DNA of 64,000 bases from contig NC_088117.1 of assembly GCF_036370855.1 (NCBI RefSeq), positions 3,658,001 to 3,722,000 on the forward strand, written 5' to 3'. Positions within the stretch are counted from its first letter, which is position 1, and each line of letters begins with the position of its first letter. The stretch comes from Dromaius novaehollandiae. Taxonomy: Eukaryota > Chordata > Aves > Casuariiformes > Dromaiidae. A model generated the notes under the pieces. It was not told where the DNA came from. It did not search any database and saw only the letters and a list, made by a program, of their open reading frames with translations. Of the stretch, positions 9,951-20,170 are shown in pieces. A program made the position numbers and the translations under genes.

Positions 9951-12900
9951 CCCCGCGTTCTCCTCCTTTCCGCACTGTTCCCACTTAAAAAGCGGCGGAG
10001 CTGCCGCCAGCCTGCGCGGGGTCTGTAGTCCCTTGGCGGCCCTGCCGATCCCACAGGAAAAGGGTCGGAGGCCGAACAAGTCCCTCTTTCCCTCCCTTCG
10101 GTGCCCCGGTTGGGCATCGCAAAGCTGGGTGAAGAGTCTCTTGCTGGTGGAGAAGCTCAATAGAAACGGGCTCGGTGTCGTCGCCTTGGGAAACTGCTCC
10201 CTGCGACATGGGTGCGCCAAAAAGAGCTGTTGTGGCGTTGGCGCGGCTACGCCAAGGCGCTGTGAAAATGGGGTGATTCAGCCAGGGAGGTGTAGTGACA
10301 GGTTTGTGCCTCCCTCTGTGTTTTGGGGCCTGGCTGAGAGACACTGAGGTCTGAGCTGGTGGGATCTCTCAACCTCCCGGCCCTGCAAACATCAGACTCC
10401 CGGTTTGTTATTTGGGAAACCGAAATTGCAGCAAGCCTGAATGCTCATGAGAAAATCTGCCCTTCGGTTCAGTCTGAGGTTTCCCAAACAGTCTGTTCTG
10501 GGAATCAGGGCACGATTTCCTGCTCCGAAAGCTCTGCAGTCTCTTTCCAAGTGGGGCAAGCAAGAAGGGCTTGTGGTTGATTGATGAGAGAAATTACCCA
10601 AGTGCATGATCTTTGCTGGTCTCTCTGCTCTGTTTCATCTGACAAATGTACAAGTGCTAGTACCAGCACAGATCGAATGGCTGCAGTCCCAACAGTTTAC
10701 TTTGCTTGCAAAACTTGGGTCAAATTTTGCAGTTAGCTGCCTTGGGGTTGATCCAAAGAGCTGCTGTTGAGAGTGAGTTACTCCACGCTTAGGCAGGTTT
10801 AGGTGGGAGCTATTCCTGTGTCAAAGAGCATGACATGTCATCCCAAATCCTGCTGGCTGAACTAAATTAGTTAACAATCATGTCTTTAAAGACTGTAATC
10901 ACCTCATCACCACCCGCTCTGCGACTTCTAACGCAGCTCTGCTGGGCGAGGTGAGGCCTGCCACCTCCTGCATCCAGACGATGACGGATTTGTGGAGAAA
11001 GGCAGGGCAGCGTGCCAGGCGCAGGGTCCCGGCGCGGGGGGCCGCGGTTTGCACCCATGCGTTTGCTGGAGGAGAAACCCTCCGGGAGTGGGCTGGCAGC
11101 GAGTCGGGGGTGCCGGGGCCGCGCGCCGCTGCTCGCTTCTGCGCCCGGGCCTCGGAGCCCTGCAGGGTAACAGTCTCGCTGCAAAACAAATAAAACCATA
11201 TGGCGATGTACCCACAGTCGCCGGAGGGGAACAAGGGCCGCCGCGCAGTTTTCTCTGTGCTTTACTTTGGCTCCAGGAAATCAATCAATCTGCGGGTGGA
11301 GGGAGGGGAATATTGCTTCTTGGGAAAGCTGATAATAAATGTGCAAATTGACGCCACCAGGCTCGAAGGCTCTCCTCTTCCTCCAAGAGATGAAGAATTT
11401 GCCGCCGCGGGAAGCTGGCGGAGTTGAGGCTGCCCTTGCTGCCGCTTGCTGGGGCCAGCCCAGGCCGGGTGTGATTTGGGTGGGTGTCCCCAAAACAGCG
11501 TTGGGTCTGATGAGCCCTTTGAGTGGGTACAGTGAAGGTGTTTATCTGCCCTGCGCTTTTACGGAGGCCCCGTCTGCTTCAGCTTTACAGGAGAGCTGTA
11601 AAAGAGTCAATTGTTTTGCAATCATGGCTTTACGGTCCCAGGCGTTAGGAGACGCCTCGTGGGTATTGCTAGGGTGAAAGCAGCTATTGTGGGTGTTCGA
11701 GGCACCGTTTTGGAAAAGGTGACAAAGCCTGATAAAACCTTCCAGGGAAAAACCCCCAAACCTGCTGGGCCTGAAACAAGTCATTCGCCCACCCCCTCCC
11801 AAGCAGGGATGTGGCTTAATTAAGAAAGACTGCTAATACTTTTCATGCACTGTGCCAAAAATAACAAAAAAGTAGGAGAAGTTTAAAAAGATTTTTTTTT
11901 AAGGATAATTTGTTGGCAAGATGGAGGAACGCTTTCTGGGATCCCAGGAGAGACTTGCAAAGCTGTAATTTTATTTTTTTAGGTTTTCAGCGGGCCCAGG
12001 TACTGCTGCTGGTACCACTGTCCAAGGCAGTAACGAGTGCTGGGTAGTCCTGAAAGGTTGAGACTTTAATTAGACAGTCAAGAATAAATGGCTCGCTGCA
12101 CCCAACCAAATGCAATATTTACTGCTGGCTTTTTTTTTTCGTAGTTAGTTCTGTTGCACTTTGGTCTCCCCGCGTTATTTAGTGCATCTCACCATTTTTA
12201 GCAGCGCTATCAAGTGCTTACAACTGTTGGGGAGGAAAAAAGTGTGCATGTTCGTGGAATAACCTACCTAGGGGTGTGGGCGTCTCGGGGGAAACCTCGG
12301 TCCGAAACCTCGGCTCCGTGGCGTGCAGAGACAAAGGCAGGAGCAGTGAGGATGCGGCACGGGGAGCCAGATAAAAATTGCTTTACTGCTAAATGCTACG
12401 GGCTGGCTGTCTTGTAAAAGGAGAAATGAGTGCAGCTCGCCCAGTAAATGTCAGAAAATTTCATGAGACACCTGACTACTTAACACCCCAGTTGCATATG
12501 GAAATGCCGTCCGCGACCAAGACGTGTGGAAGCCCTGTGCTTTTATCCTATGTTTTCATTTTTCTCAGCCCTGTACTTTCTTGTGGGTTGATGTGTTGGC
12601 CGAAATGCTCCTGGAGCCGTGGTCATACCGAATCTGGCTTTTTCCTGCAGATCGGGGCAGCTCGGCCGTCGGCAGGGCTGTTTTTGGGCACAGGGGGATT
12701 GGCTTTGCTCAGGGTCGCCGGGGGGCCGGGGATGGGGGCCTGCAGCCTCGACCGCCTCCTCGCGCCGGCCCTTTCGCCAGGCCCCGGTCCCCCCACTGTG
12801 TGCTCCAAAGCCACAGTCTCTAGGTGGCTCTTGATACAAAATAATAATGAAAAGTATGTAATTTAGTAGGAATTTCAGGGGTGGCTGGGGAGGTTTCGGT

Positions 12901-13290
12901 GAGACTGTGTACGGGGGAGGAGGAGGAGGAAACTCCTGGGTAAAGCTTAATTTCTGCTCTTGCGCGGCCCTCTGAAGGGCACACTGCCAAGATCGTGGAG
13001 CGGTCGCTTTTCAGACGCTCCCAGACTGCCTCCCCCGGTGCAGGTTTTTGCACGATTATGTGGATTATTATCTTAATAAGGGCATCGGCGAGGGGAGTCT
13101 CGGTGTGCCGTGGCGCAGCTGGGGGTGGCGTCATGGCTGCTGGGGTGGTCACGACGCCCCGCCAGGCCGGGGTTGGGGGTGATGGGTTGCTCCCCTCCCT
13201 TCTTCGCCCACCAAAAATGACAAAACTTCCCGCTGACACGAGTGCTGTGAGTGTGTGGGGAGCGTGGCAGCTGCCATGGCCGAGCCCTCC
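9951..13290. other. intergenic upstream of EHMT1
   Basis: No gene recognised. It contains a moderately CpG-rich patch at about 11,010-11,170, an AATAAA at 11,189-11,194, an 11-bp inverted repeat at 10,411-10,421 and 10,478-10,488, and AT-rich stretches with homeodomain-type TTAATTA or TAATTAG words near 11,816-11,822 and 12,066-12,074. In human, an antisense transcript (ARRDC1-AS1) runs leftward from the EHMT1 promoter. I cannot trace an equivalent from sequence alone. Confidence 0.55.
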
Positions 13291-13515
13291 GCCATCCCCA
13301 TCTCCATCCCACCCCATCCCTGTCCTACCTCATCCACATCCCACCCCTATCGCCATCCCATCTCCGTCCCATCTCACCCTCAGCCCCATCCCAGCTCCAA
13401 CTCGTCTTCATCTAGCTCCCATCTCCAACCTATCCTCATCCCATCCCTATCCTCATGCCATCCCTGTCCTCATCTCACCCCGTCCCCATCCCACCCTCAC
13501 CATCATCCCACCCTC
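13291..13515. repeat. degenerate CCCATC/CATCC-rich tract
   Basis: About 225 bp of imperfect 5- to 7-bp units (CCCATC, CATCTC, CATCCT and similar). The + strand is nearly purine-free, so the tract is strongly strand-asymmetric. It lies directly upstream of the EHMT1 CpG island and within about 210 bp of the start codon. Open frames through it are repeat translations (Pro/His/Ile/Ser) and not genes. Confidence 0.9.
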
Positions 13516-13554
13516 GCAGCCTGGCTCCGGCTGTACGGCACCCTGCTGATGGGC

Positions 13555-13564
13555 GCCGCCATGG
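13555..13564 (+). promoter_or_regulatory. EHMT1: YY1-type / perfect-Kozak upstream ATG
   Basis: GCCGCCATGG fits both the YY1 core and an optimal translation-start context. Its ATG (13,561) is out of frame with the EHMT1 ATG. A matching GCCGCCATG at 13,594-13,602 is in frame with it. Confidence 0.5.
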
Positions 13565-13611
13565 CCCTGTACGGCGAAAGGAGCCCCGCGGGGGCCGCCA
13601 TGCTGCTTCAC

Positions 13612-13619
13612 GCATGCGC
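13612..13619. promoter_or_regulatory. EHMT1: NRF1-type site
   Basis: GCATGCGC within CACGCATGCGCTG matches most of the NRF1 palindrome (GCGCATGCGC). It is placed about 105 bp upstream of the EHMT1 ATG. Confidence 0.55.
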
Positions 13620-13693
13620 TGAGGCCGCCGGAGCGTCTCCATTGAGAAGAATGAGGGGAAAGGGGAGGAGCCAAGGCGTGAGGAGCCGCCGAA

Positions 13694-13704
13694 GGGGGCG
13701 GGGC
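13694..13704 (+). promoter_or_regulatory. EHMT1: GC box (Sp/KLF type)
   Basis: GGGGGCGGGGC, a canonical Sp1/KLF site, 20 bp upstream of the start codon. Confidence 0.65.
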
Positions 13705-13724
13705 TACGCTCCGGGGCTCCGGCC

Positions 13725-13745
13725 ATGGCCACAGTGGATGCCGAG
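13725..13745 (+). CDS. EHMT1: EHMT1 (GLP) coding exon 1
   Basis: Seven codons, MATVDAE, end exactly at a strong donor (GAG|GTGAGT). Human EHMT1 begins MAAADAE, and I recall its first exon also ending after that Glu. Together with ARRDC1 lying immediately upstream, as in human, this identifies the gene. The ATG has G at -3 and G at +4, a strong context. EHMT1 is the nuclear histone H3 lysine-9 mono- and dimethyltransferase that partners EHMT2/G9a; its ankyrin repeats and SET domain are encoded by exons far downstream. Exon 1 contributes only the extreme N-terminus. No second coding exon is evident in the remaining 50 kb, which fits a very long first intron. The call depends on a short peptide plus synteny and splice structure, so confidence is high but not absolute. 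Confidence 0.85.
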
Positions 13746-13987
13746 GTGAGTGAGAGCGGCGGCGTCCATCTACCCCGGGCGGGGGGAAGAAAGATGGGGG
13801 AGCGTGGAGTGGTATCGCCCAGGGCCAAACGGGTTCTGTCTGAGGCCGGGAGGGGGGCCGTGCCCCCGCCGCCCCATGGTTCAGTCCAACTCCTCTGAGG
13901 GGAAGAATGTGGGAGCTGCTGCCATTGTGTAGGGGGGCCCGGGACTCTGTATAAGTAACACCCCTCCACAGTTATTCAGTGGTATGG

Positions 13988-14241
13988 GCCATACAGGTTC
14001 CGGGGTTCCCCCAATGGGAGCGAGTGTGTGTGGCGGAGGCGGAGGGAGCGCGGACGGCGCCATGCAGGTTCCGGGGCTCCCCATGTGGCGGGGCCCCGGG
14101 CGGCGCTGGCATGGCTCCATCCAGAGTCCAGGGCCGGCGGGTGCGTGGCTGGAGCCGGGCCGCGGCTATGAGCCATGCAGGGTCCCGGGCCGCGGGCACG
14201 CGCCCGTGCGGGGGCAGGCATGAGGCATGCAGGGCCCCGGG
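13988..14241 (+). repeat. degenerate minisatellite in EHMT1 intron 1
   Basis: Five copies of an 18-bp core resembling GCCATGCAGGTTCCGGGG, at 13,988, 14,059, 14,116, 14,172 and 14,224. Spacings are 71, 57, 56 and 52 bp. The flanks between cores are GC-rich and more diverged. This looks like an old array with a repeat period of about 52-71 bp inside the CpG island. Confidence 0.65.
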
Positions 14242-14568
14242 CCCCGCGGGCAGGCGGCGTGCGGGGCCGGGCCGGGGCCGCGCCGGGCCGGGGCCGCGCC
14301 GCGCCCGCCCCCGGAGCGCCGGCGACGCGGGCGGGCCTCGCCCTGCCGCCGCGACCCGGCGGCCGCCCCCGGCGCGCCTCGCCCGCCCGCCGCTTCCCGC
14401 CAGCCGCCGGGGAGGCGTCGTGGCCCGGCCTGACCGCGAAGGGCCGGCGGCGGCGTGGCGAGGCCTCGGGGCCGGGCCCTGGCGCCCCCTCGGCCCTGGC
14501 TGGGGGTCCGGGCCGGTCCTGCCCCCCCGGGCCGGTCCTGCCCGCTGGGCCGCGGCGCATCCGCCGGG

Positions 14569-14574
14569 AATAAA
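14569..14574 (+). terminator. candidate intronic poly(A) signal at CpG island edge
   Basis: AATAAA followed 31 nt later by GTGTTTTTGTTG (14,605-14,616), a good GU/U-rich downstream element. It lies about 0.83 kb after exon 1, where promoter-proximal premature polyadenylation often occurs in genes with long first introns. Confidence 0.35.
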
Positions 14575-14619
14575 GGTGCTGCTTGCGGTCCAAGATGGGA
14601 AAAAGTGTTTTTGTTGAAC

Positions 14620-17600
14620 ATGCTGCTTCTAAACGCCGCTGAGGGAAGCGCGTGCATAAAGCGAGCCAGCAGCGAGGCTTCTGCTCCCTCAGGTGCTAGA
14701 AACAAGTCAGGAGCCAGGAGAGACGAGGTGAAGGGGCAGTCGGTGAGAGGCAGCAAACTTTCCTTCGGCGAGGAAAAACTTTCGACGCCGGGGACTTTTG
14801 GAGGGTTCCAGGATGGCAGCTGAATTTCCACTTTGCTGTGTGCTGCTTGACTTTCCTTTCACTTTTCCTTTGTGCGGTAGACAAAAGTAGGCACCGAAGG
14901 CTCCGCGATAGTGAGCGGATCGGAAAGAGCCACCGCTGTCGGCCTGCTGGGACGACGCTGAGGACGGCGGGGTGGCAGAGCGGAGGGGGACGTTCGCTGG
15001 CGTGTGGTCTCCCCGGTAGCATCCCAGTGATTCGCCAGTTAATCTGGATTATAAAGTCGCTGGCTGCCACGGCGGTCTCCTTTCCGCTCTCGGCATAGTG
15101 GTTTGAAACATGCTGAGCGCAAGGCCTGAGAAAAATATCACAATTGCATCCAAAATCCCCAAAGAAAATGAAGTTTGCCATGTAATGACAATTAGCCATA
15201 ATTAGCCAGATCTGTACACGTCCCCAAAGAGTACAACACACACAGCTCAACTACCCCATAAAATTATGCGAGTGGTACGCACAGCTGAAACGCTTCGACG
15301 CTTGCTGTGCTTTTTTTGTGCCAGTCTGAGGCTTTTCCCCTGGTTTTGTTACAGGATCTTTTCAGAAGTGTGCATCCCCTCTGGTAAACACTAGATTGCA
15401 GCACGCTGACTGATTCCTGTGCCCAAAGAGAGCAACAAGATAATAACACAGTTGTACATTCATATATGAACTAAATAGAAAGAAGTGCTAGAGGTGGCTG
15501 GATGCTCTGTATCTGTAGCCAGATGCAGTTAATGATCAGCATCTTCTGACAGCTTGCTTACACCTTACCGTTCAGGTACATGAGAGTGTGTGCTGTAACT
15601 GTTCCCAGCTTTTTTTGTTTGAAATACTGTGTTCGAAAGGTTAGGTGGTGGCAGGGGAATTTCTGCCTTGTGTGGGATGAAGTTTGTAGCACGGCTACAC
15701 AGATGGCAACAGCAGCTCTTTGCAAACTGCTGCAAAGGCAGAGCTTGGATTTATTGCTCAGGCGAGAGTCCCGTTACCTGTGAAGGGAGTTTCGTCCAAG
15801 GCAGGATCCTTGCGCTTTCTGTTCCACCGCAACTGCATCTCAAGGCCTGATCCTGCTGCCTCACCTTTGTGCTTTCGAAGAGGGTCAGGTGTTAATTTTG
15901 CAGTGGAATAGAAGCACGAGGCCTGAGGTGAGTCCGCTGTTTCATGGTCGAGTTTTGCCTTGAGCTGCCTCAGTGTGATCCCTTTGAGGGGAATGGCGGG
16001 GCACGGCAGCAACCAGGGCAGGAGCTGGCTCATAGCTCAGCAAAGCGTAGTGTGCAGGTTAGTGTTAGGACTGTAGACACACACCTCTTATTTTAGGAAG
16101 CACCTCCCAGGAGTCTTGGCTTGAGTCTGCTCTGATGTAAAGCACTGAGAAACATGGCTCTTGGAATCAGGCTTAATATCCCCAGATGTTGCAGTGGATT
16201 ATGGGGAGGAGAACAGTGACTCATTTAGCGTTTAATTCCTCCCCTCCTCCACAAATTCAGGCCAGATTTGCCTCCCCTTATACCCCACCGAAGCCAGAGG
16301 GGAGGACGTTGGTATAAATCAAGCTGGAATTTGGGAATTGGAGTAGATCCTCCTTGCTTACCCCATGGCTGTAAGAGAAAGCAAGGACTGATGTCACACA
16401 GCAGCGTTGTACCGCGCCACGTGGGATGGAGTGGAAAGGAGGAATTGCTCCCCTTGGTGAAGAGAGGCGTAGGGGTGTGCTCCGAGCAGGCGATATTTGC
16501 TCTGGACGAAGAGCTGGGTCGCAGTGGGGGGGCGAGGAGAGTACTGCCTGTGTGGCTCCGTGCAGTGTCCCCACCGGCCTTTCCAAACAAAGCTACCAGC
16601 AGCTGGTTAACTCGAGATAAAAACATCTGGCACAGAGCAGCTCCTTAGGGCTGGCGGCTGAGGGAGAATCACTCTTAGCACCAGCATCTTCACGCGTCCC
16701 GAGTGGTAAACTTTGTGCTTAGTTGTGTGCTCTTCTGGCGACCTTAGCTGAAGGCTGCCCCAAGTCACCTCTGCGTGTTGAGGCTCCTAAGCAAGCGGCT
16801 GTGCTGCTCTCCTGTTACCTGCAGTAACCGCCTTGCTGCAGAGGAAATGAGTTTGGCTGCTGATTTTCTTCCATTGACAGCAGGTTCTTCTCTCCAGTCC
16901 GGTTTGGTGTTTTACGTGTTTTAGACCGACTCTATATACAATACTAAAGTTTAAAGCTTAAGAGATTGAGTTTGCCATGCTCAGCCGGTCTTACGATAGT
17001 GCAGGTTCATTGAATTTGTTGCTGTTACTCCAGTTTGCATCAGCGTTAGTGAAAACAGAATCAGTTGACCTTGTTTTTGTGTGCTTCCTAAAATGGTCAG
17101 TTGGTGTGAGCAGGGAAGCAGAGATTTCAAGCCAAGGTGTTTTTCCCCGGGCTCGCAGTAACCTCAGGAAAGCTGGTGCCTGCACGCTGAGCAGGAAGCA
17201 AGGTGTTTGTGTGGCTTCGAATGAAGTGGTTCCCTTCAGAAGTTACACTGCATTTTTCATCGTTTTTTCCTCCTATCTGTTCTGATCTGTAACATCTCTT
17301 TTTCTGGAGATGCAGCTTTGATCTCTAAAGAGAAGCGACGACGTGCAAGCCACATAGAGGACAGATTTCCCCACTGCTCGGTACCCTCAGTCGAGACCAG
17401 CTCTGCCGACAGATCCAGCACCCAGCAGCTCCCCACCCTTTTAAGAGGGAGGACTCAACGGGCTGAGCGGTTTTGAAAATCTGTCTTGTGGCGCTTGGGC
17501 TTTGCCCCGGCTTTGATCCTTGCTCTCATCCCCGTCGCCAGCTGGTGCTGGGAGCGCTCGGTCGGCAGTCCCGCCTGTTCAATGAGCTCCCTACTGCATT

Positions 17601-18743
17601 AAGGGGCAACGCTCGCTCATGTCAAAGCGCTTCCTATTCATGGGTCCCTGGCTGCAAGGAGGTTGCCGTAATAGGCCGCGGAGAGCAGGAGTGATAATGG
17701 GGAAAGGCAGGACCTAATGAGCAGTGCCTTTGAGGAGCGAACACGTAGGTGATTTCTTCAGTTTCCCCCTTTCTGTTTTGCAGGTGACATGAAATCCAGT
17801 GCTTCTTTCAGGCCTGCCCTGCCCTTCCGCCCCTCTCATTTGCTCCTGCCAGCCCGCGTCCTCGTGCTGGCTCGCAAGGGAGGAGAGGGCTCTGCTTTGC
17901 TTTCCCAGGGCTGTTGCTTTTAATACGGGGTCTGTTTCAGTAAATTACAGTAAGAAATCTTACTGCATCTTAAACCCCATCATCTTTTCTCCTTTGTGAG
18001 CTATCTGGAAGCCTGCATGTTTTGATGGCTACAAGACAGATGTTTTCTTCCATCTCGTTAATGCAGAGAGGTATGTTGATACAACATTGACGTGAGACCA
18101 TGAACACAGGCAAAAAAAGTGTTTGCTTCCAGGTGTATTAGATTTCTTCTCCAGTTCTGGCTTAAACATGGTTTGCAACATCTTAGCTGCATCTTTGTCT
18201 CTGGGGAAGAAAGGAGTTCTTTCCTCTTCTCTTTTAGAGAACACCTAGTAAGGCCAGGAGGGTTCATAACTTTATTAATTAGAGCCTTTCCTGTAATGGT
18301 CACTTCATCCCGTTAATGTGTTAAAATTACAGACTGCCCTGTCTGCGATAGATTTTTACTCTGTGTTAAATGGATGCAGACATCCCCTTTCCTAACATGA
18401 CTTTCCCCCATGGTACGTTAACCATGCAAAGCTAACTATGGGCTAACAAAAGCTGTTTGGAAACTCATCCGTTTCTTCCATGGAGACAAGCTTTAAATAA
18501 TAACAGAATGGGCAGATATGACTTGGGAAGCTTTACAAATGCCCTTCAGTTGTGCTAAGCTAATTTGGTTGAGCCAACATGTCTGAAGAAAGTCTCTGAA
18601 GAAAAGTCTGTCAGTCGGGGCAGAATTAAAGGCCTGGTTATACTTTAAAAAAAGCTTTTCCAATGTAATTATTCTGGCTAGAAAGGATTATTTCTCTTTT
18701 TTTCTTTACTGAAATAGCAATGCCGATAGATGACCTTGCTGTG
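14620..18743. other. EHMT1 intron 1, segment A
   Basis: No gene. It includes an AT-rich stretch with paired homeodomain-type words at 15,100-15,270 and a possible old repeat fragment at 15,845-15,930 beginning GGCCTGATCCTGC. The rest has no visible structure. Short open frames (for example 16,225-16,626 minus and 16,977-17,285 plus) look like chance. Confidence 0.6.
15100..15270. promoter_or_regulatory. candidate regulatory element with paired AATTAGCC words
   Basis: An AT-rich block containing AATTAGCC twice, exactly 10 bp apart (15,190-15,197 and 15,200-15,207), plus nearby TAATGACA and CACAATTGCATCC. Helical phasing of two homeodomain-type cores is suggestive only. Confidence 0.3.
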
Positions 18744-19070
18744 GGCACAGCTGTATTAGTTTAGAAGTGATTTTAAATGAGGGTAGCTTATTTCTGCTTT
18801 TCAGACCAGAGGCTTGGTGCACATTTAAGAAGTTTTGCCGACAGAGTTACCTGTCTGTGAGTGGAAAGAAGTTGCTCTCCCTGCCACCGTAGCTGTGTCA
18901 GCAGAAGTACAACTATATTAGTTTAGAAGTGATTTTAAACAAGGGTAGATTATTTCTGCTTTCCATGCCAGGGACTTGGTGTACATTTAAGAAGTTTTGC
19001 CGACATAGTTACCTGTCCATAAGTGGAAAGAAGTTGCTCTCTCCCCCACCACAGCTGTGTCAGCAGAAGT
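18744..19070. repeat. 162-bp tandem duplication in an old DNA-transposon-like remnant
   Basis: Two adjacent copies, about 18,744-18,905 and 18,906-19,067, with homology continuing to 19,070, offset by exactly 162 bp throughout. Landmarks TATTAGTTTAGAAGTGATTT, TTTAAGAAGTTTTGCCGACA and TGTGTCAGCAGAAGT occur in both. Most differences are substitutions without indels. The TTTTGCCGACA...TATTAG words resemble those in non-autonomous hAT-type elements of amniotes, as I remember them; that family call is inference. The open frames on this stretch are not genes. Confidence 0.85.
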
Positions 19071-20104
19071 CCTAGTAGAGATGCAATTACCAGCAAAAAC
19101 CCAACAACAAGAAGAACAAACAGTTCTTCTGTAGAGGGAACTGATTTGAGCTGTGCTGGCAAATACAGTCGGATGGGCACTCACCTTGCAAACAGCTGTG
19201 CCAGATGTGTCTGCACATGAGCATCCCTTAGCGGTTCGTGGTCACTGGCAGCGAGCGATGCACCGGTGGCGTGTCGTGCTTCTGTGTGCGCATGAGAGCG
19301 GCTGGTATCGACGTGAGTAGGGACTGGTACCATTGCGTCGCTGCTGCTCTGAAGTACCAGCCTGGGGCCTTGCTCTTCATCACCTTGCCTGGCCTTTTGT
19401 GGTCTGTCCCTTCGCCTGTTGAAGCTGGGGCGATGCCGCCTGCGTGGCCTCTCTGCTCCAGAAGTGGGGACGTGGAGGGTCTGGAAGTAGACTGTGTTCC
19501 TCCTGGTTTTCGCTTGCAAAGTGCTGTAGCAGAGCAGGTGCCTGTGTGTGTTGGGTCATTGGGTAAGAAAAGGGGATGCGAGGGGCTGCTAGAATAAGAG
19601 GTTTCACAGTAGAGCAGGAGGATAAGGGCCCAAGACTACATCCTACTCTACCGTCCACGATGGAAGAAAACTTCCAGGGACAGATCCTGCCCCTTTCAGC
19701 AAGATCAGGTTGACTGGGAAGGGTGGATGTTACTTATATTCCCCCCGACTCTGAGGAGCGGTCCTCTCTGGCGGTGTGTGTTTCGCTGTGTTGTGACAGG
19801 TTCACGGGGTCTGCTCAGGTCCTTAAAGACATGTTTGCTGGAGATTTCGCCCCTCCTCAACTTTGTCACGGGAACCAGAAGAAGTAGCCAGTGAAAGGCT
19901 CACCTCACTGTCTGCATCTCAGGTGGCTTGGGGAGAAGTCACCTGAATCCATCCTTCCTCAGCGTGTGGGCAGGCACATCCCGTAGGAGACCGCCAGGGA
20001 CTAGCTGGAGTGGTGAAGTAAATCTGAAAGGGAGTGAAAGAGTTTGCTGTAGCCCTGCTGGCTTAGCTCGGCTGCCAAGCTCTGTGAAATGCATATAAAC
20101 CCAG

Positions 20105-20170
20105 AATAAACTGTACTTATAAAAGCGCTTTATACTAGTATCACTGTGTCTAAAATAGAAAGGCTTTCCT
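20105..20170. mobile_element. possible second remnant of the same DNA-transposon family
   Basis: The sequence ACTTATAAAAGCGCTTTATACTAGTATCACTGTGTC has the TATAC-TAGTAT-ACTGTGTC pattern I associate with short hAT-type elements of sauropsids. It is highly diverged, with no target-site duplication identified. Confidence 0.25.

Larger units (their letters stand above)
13540..14570. promoter_or_regulatory. EHMT1: EHMT1 CpG island and promoter region
   Basis: A CpG island spanning the presumed EHMT1 transcription start, first exon and start of intron 1, with the highest GC at about 14,190-14,560. I see no TATA box upstream of the start codon. Motifs typical of TATA-less housekeeping promoters are present: two YY1-type GCCGCCATG words, an NRF1-type GCATGCGC and a GC box. 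The start site cannot be placed from sequence. If it lies between 13,620 and 13,690, the leader would be short and would avoid the upstream ATGs. Confidence 0.85.

Noticed and set aside
10238..10255. TTGGCG...CGCCAA palindrome as an NFI site
   Set aside because: The half-sites are spaced 8 nt apart, whereas NFI needs TTGGC-N5-GCCAA.
9025..10347. A 440-codon + strand open frame and a 346-codon minus-strand frame (8,944-9,984) across the CpG island
   Set aside because: Both are Gly/Ala/Pro/Arg-rich translations of the same high-GC DNA, where stop codons are rare. No domain, no splice support, and the two strands mirror each other.
13255..13749. A 164-codon frame through the CCCATC tract and the EHMT1 leader
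   Set aside because: Its first half is translated repeat. Only the part after 13,561 is of interest, as a possible upstream open frame, and its stop lies inside the intron.
13976..14831. Long GC-rich open frames (205, 221 and 212 codons) just after EHMT1 exon 1
   Set aside because: They fall in the highest-GC part of the island and over a minisatellite; composition explains them.
17041..17070. A VKTES peptide in an open frame that recalls the VKTE in the EHMT1 N-terminus
   Set aside because: No acceptor or donor in the right place, and the neighbouring residues do not match; coincidence of a short word.
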